Shown here piece by piece: positions 20,421 to 22,500 of a DNA stretch of 22,500 nucleotides. The stretch lies in the NCBI RefSeq assembly GCF_964340395.1, contig NC_135551.1, forward strand, positions 17,873,503-17,896,002, in the 5' to 3' direction. Both the position numbers and the translations under genes were made by a program. This DNA comes from Glandiceps talaboti. Its lineage: Eukaryota; Hemichordata; Enteropneusta; Spengelidae. The stretch's first letter is position 1; every line of letters begins with the position of its first letter. The notes under the pieces were generated by a model that saw nothing but the letters and a program-made list of their open reading frames with translations, made no database searches and was not told where the DNA came from.

Positions 20421-21000
20421 GTGGCGTTTTATATTTTGCAAGTTGCCTGGGATATTTTGCAATTCGACATAATATATTAGGAAATATTTGTTCGTATGAC
20501 ATTTACATGGAATTTGTGAGATTCGCCGCCACTGAATGAATTGGTTTGACTTATACCATCAATGTTTGAGTACAGCAGCCCCCTTTCATATCATTACAGT
20601 GGTTTTCTATTCGTCATCAAGCTATTCAATTTAGTGGCGTTTTCGAGGATGTTCATGGTTTAGTGAGCTGTGCACTATAGGCAGTAGTTTATAATTTTAA
20701 ATCTGATAGGCAAGGGATTTCAGGGACAGTTGACCATTAGAGCCGGGAATTAGTTTGTGAGTTCTGGTTTAGCTGAAAGACAGAACAAAGGGAAAACAAT
20801 GTCTCCCAATCCCTTTTTCTAAAATAATGAAATCTTATCTCCATTTCAATGAAATCACTATTTTCTATATTTCAATTTTAAACTTGTTGAATGTTTCATA
20901 ATAGCACAGCCAAATGTTGTTGTGGCCACTATATATAACATTACAATTTTTTTGTATATTTACAGAGATTTGTACCCATTACGAGTACACTTGTAATAAA
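20421..21000. other. No recognisable gene
   Basis: AT-rich sequence with no repeat, splice-bounded frame or domain that I can identify. Confidence 0.4.
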
Positions 21001-21802
21001 GTTGAGGAGAGGGTTACATTAAACGGCTTATCTGTCTATCGTGTCTATCTATCCTTGTATCTGCACATCATTGTACTCTGCAGCCATATTCTGACATTAA
21101 ATGGTACAATTGCAATGAAATAGCTACAATGAGGTTTGCTGTCACTTATTACAAATTACGTCAGCTAATACAACTTCTACTCTTAACTGGATCCTATATA
21201 AATCACAAGACGATCGCATTTATCGGACATAAATAACCGAGTATTGCGTTTTACTATTTTCCATAATATTTCAAAGTACGCAAATATTGCAAGTGTGTGC
21301 ACTTTTTAACACGTCTGATCTATATTCCGACTACATACATAAAACTGTACATTTCCATTGACCTAATGATGTGTTGATGACAGTCAGTTTTCAGAAATAC
21401 AATCACCCAAGTATAGTTTTAATGAGAATATCTAGTTCCTAATTTGGTTAATCAGCGTCAACACTGATGTAATTTATCCTATACCTTGATAACCAATACG
21501 TAGCCAATTTCCTTGTATTTCCACACGCAGGGAAAATGTTTTCATACGTTTTCTTGTCACATGATTCATGCATACTTAATATTGAAACAGGCGTCGTATA
21601 CGTATGAGCACAGATCCTACATCTAGTCATATGGAGTTTTGTATTTATTTATTTCTATTCCTATTAGACTTCTGTATTTAGTAATTACCATGCATATTTT
21701 GAGACTGTAACTTTTGACTATAGTCTAACTTATTAGCAATTACTACATGGAGCCAGATGGCAACACAAGTCTCTTGTTTTCTGTACTTGTAGGTTGAAAT
21801 AC

Positions 21803-21892
<90 letters not shown>

Positions 21893-22186
21893 TAAGTGAC
21901 AGTCTCCGTCATGATATATTAAGTGACAGTCTCCGTCATGTATTATGCATGTTCTTCGTCAAAACTTTGGTTTTTAATGGACACACGAAAAGCCAACAGT
22001 AGCCAAAAGTGATTTACAGACAAATGTACTGGATCCTTGAGGGTTTTAGCTGTGTAAATGTATTAAACATTAATCAGTACAACGTCAATCCTGACAACAT
22101 ATACAAAATACAACAGAGGTTCTATTCAAAAGGAAGCAGATGCTGGAAACGCATGTTCATGTTTCCTCATATACTGGCAAGTGTGG
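21001..22186 (-). repeat. Long inverted repeat, right arm
   Basis: Reverse-complement partner of 16121-17178. It has a much longer AT tract (21802-21890) and a 27-base tandem duplication (21891-21917 and from 21918, core ATTAAGTGACAGTCTCCGTC) next to it that the left arm lacks. Confidence 0.8.
21802..21890. repeat. (AT)n microsatellite
   Basis: About 44 uninterrupted AT units; the left inverted arm has about ten at the equivalent place. Confidence 0.95.
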
Positions 22187-22283
22187 TAATAATTTTCAAG
22201 ACATGCAATTTTGAAATTACTTTTATTATATTTTAGACCCTCACAAATTGAATGCAGAATTAAGTATGTACAGATAAAGTTGT

Positions 22284-22500
22284 GGAAGGGCGCCCTGTAC
22301 AACCAACAGTTGTAATAATTGCCGAAATTTGTAATAAACCGAAAATTGTAATAAAATTGCCGACATCTGTAATAAACTGACGACATTTGTATCAAGATTG
22401 CCGACATTTGTAATAAACTAATGACATTTGGAATAAAATTGTTGACATTTGTAATAAAATTGCCGACATTTGTAATAAACTAACGACATTTGTAATAAAA
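22284..22500 (+). repeat. TTTGTAATAA-type array element, copy 4, truncated by the window end
   Basis: The left boundary GGAAGGGCGCCCTGTACAACC is followed by at least eight units of about 20-24 bases related to GACATTTGTAATAAAATTGCC. The left edge GGAAGG..CCC mirrors the right end of copy 3 (reverse complement GGAAGGACCCTC), suggesting terminal inverted repeats around the array. Confidence 0.75.

Noticed and set aside
22126-22407. Open frame into the array at the right end (minus strand)
   Set aside because: Mostly a translation of the TTTGTAATAA repeat units.
22284-22500. CRISPR-like array of regularly spaced repeats
   Set aside because: Units are head-to-tail, degenerate, without unique spacers, and the window is eukaryotic.

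Overview
The window looks like animal nuclear DNA. It is AT-rich, has long introns with GT..AG boundaries, and is full of microsatellites, dispersed repeats and transposon remnants. I see no prokaryotic gene structure. The domain types and repeat load suggest a marine invertebrate, perhaps a lophotrochozoan such as a mollusc or brachiopod; that placement is inference.

The one gene I can reconstruct is on the minus strand, from about 8760 leftwards off the window edge at position 1. It was found by pairing splice sites with cysteine patterns, because several exons are short and the best ones are not the longest open frames. In transcript order: a signal-peptide exon (8661-8760, ATG at 8733), a possible small linker exon (8557-8595), a trefoil (P-type) exon (8342-8467), two exons that together resemble a galactose-binding fold of the F5/8C or fucolectin type (5648-5953 and 2021-2287), a kringle exon (1446-1715) and an EGF-like exon (77-199). 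Every confident internal exon is a multiple of three bases long and bounded by phase-1 introns, the signature of exon-shuffled extracellular proteins. The encoded protein starts as a secreted or type I membrane protein of at least about 388 residues; its C-terminus lies outside the window.

Introns and flanks by region: 200-1445 holds a hairpin repeat and CA/TA and GA tracts; 1716-2020 is a short intron one third of which is CT on the sense strand; 2288-5647 holds a tRNA-like SINE head and a two-orientation repeat cluster (4334-5089); 5954-8341 holds an array of a short TTTGTAATAA-type repeat, a TATG tract and copy A of a 1-kb dispersed repeat. Upstream of the gene (8761-22500) I find no confident gene, only exon-like or retroelement-like fragments (9436-9473, about 10261-10324, 13597-13671).

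The right half is repeat territory: copy B of the 1-kb repeat (14137-15149), two inverted arms of about 1.1 kb (16121-17178 and 21001-22186), a probable solo LTR on the minus strand inside a TATG microsatellite (19617-20052), degenerate GATG/GAAT tracts (20053-20410), and two further copies of the short-repeat array (19160-19401 and 22284-22500, the last running off the end). Comparing dispersed copies A and B gives a likely empty site for one short array insertion with an 8-bp duplication.
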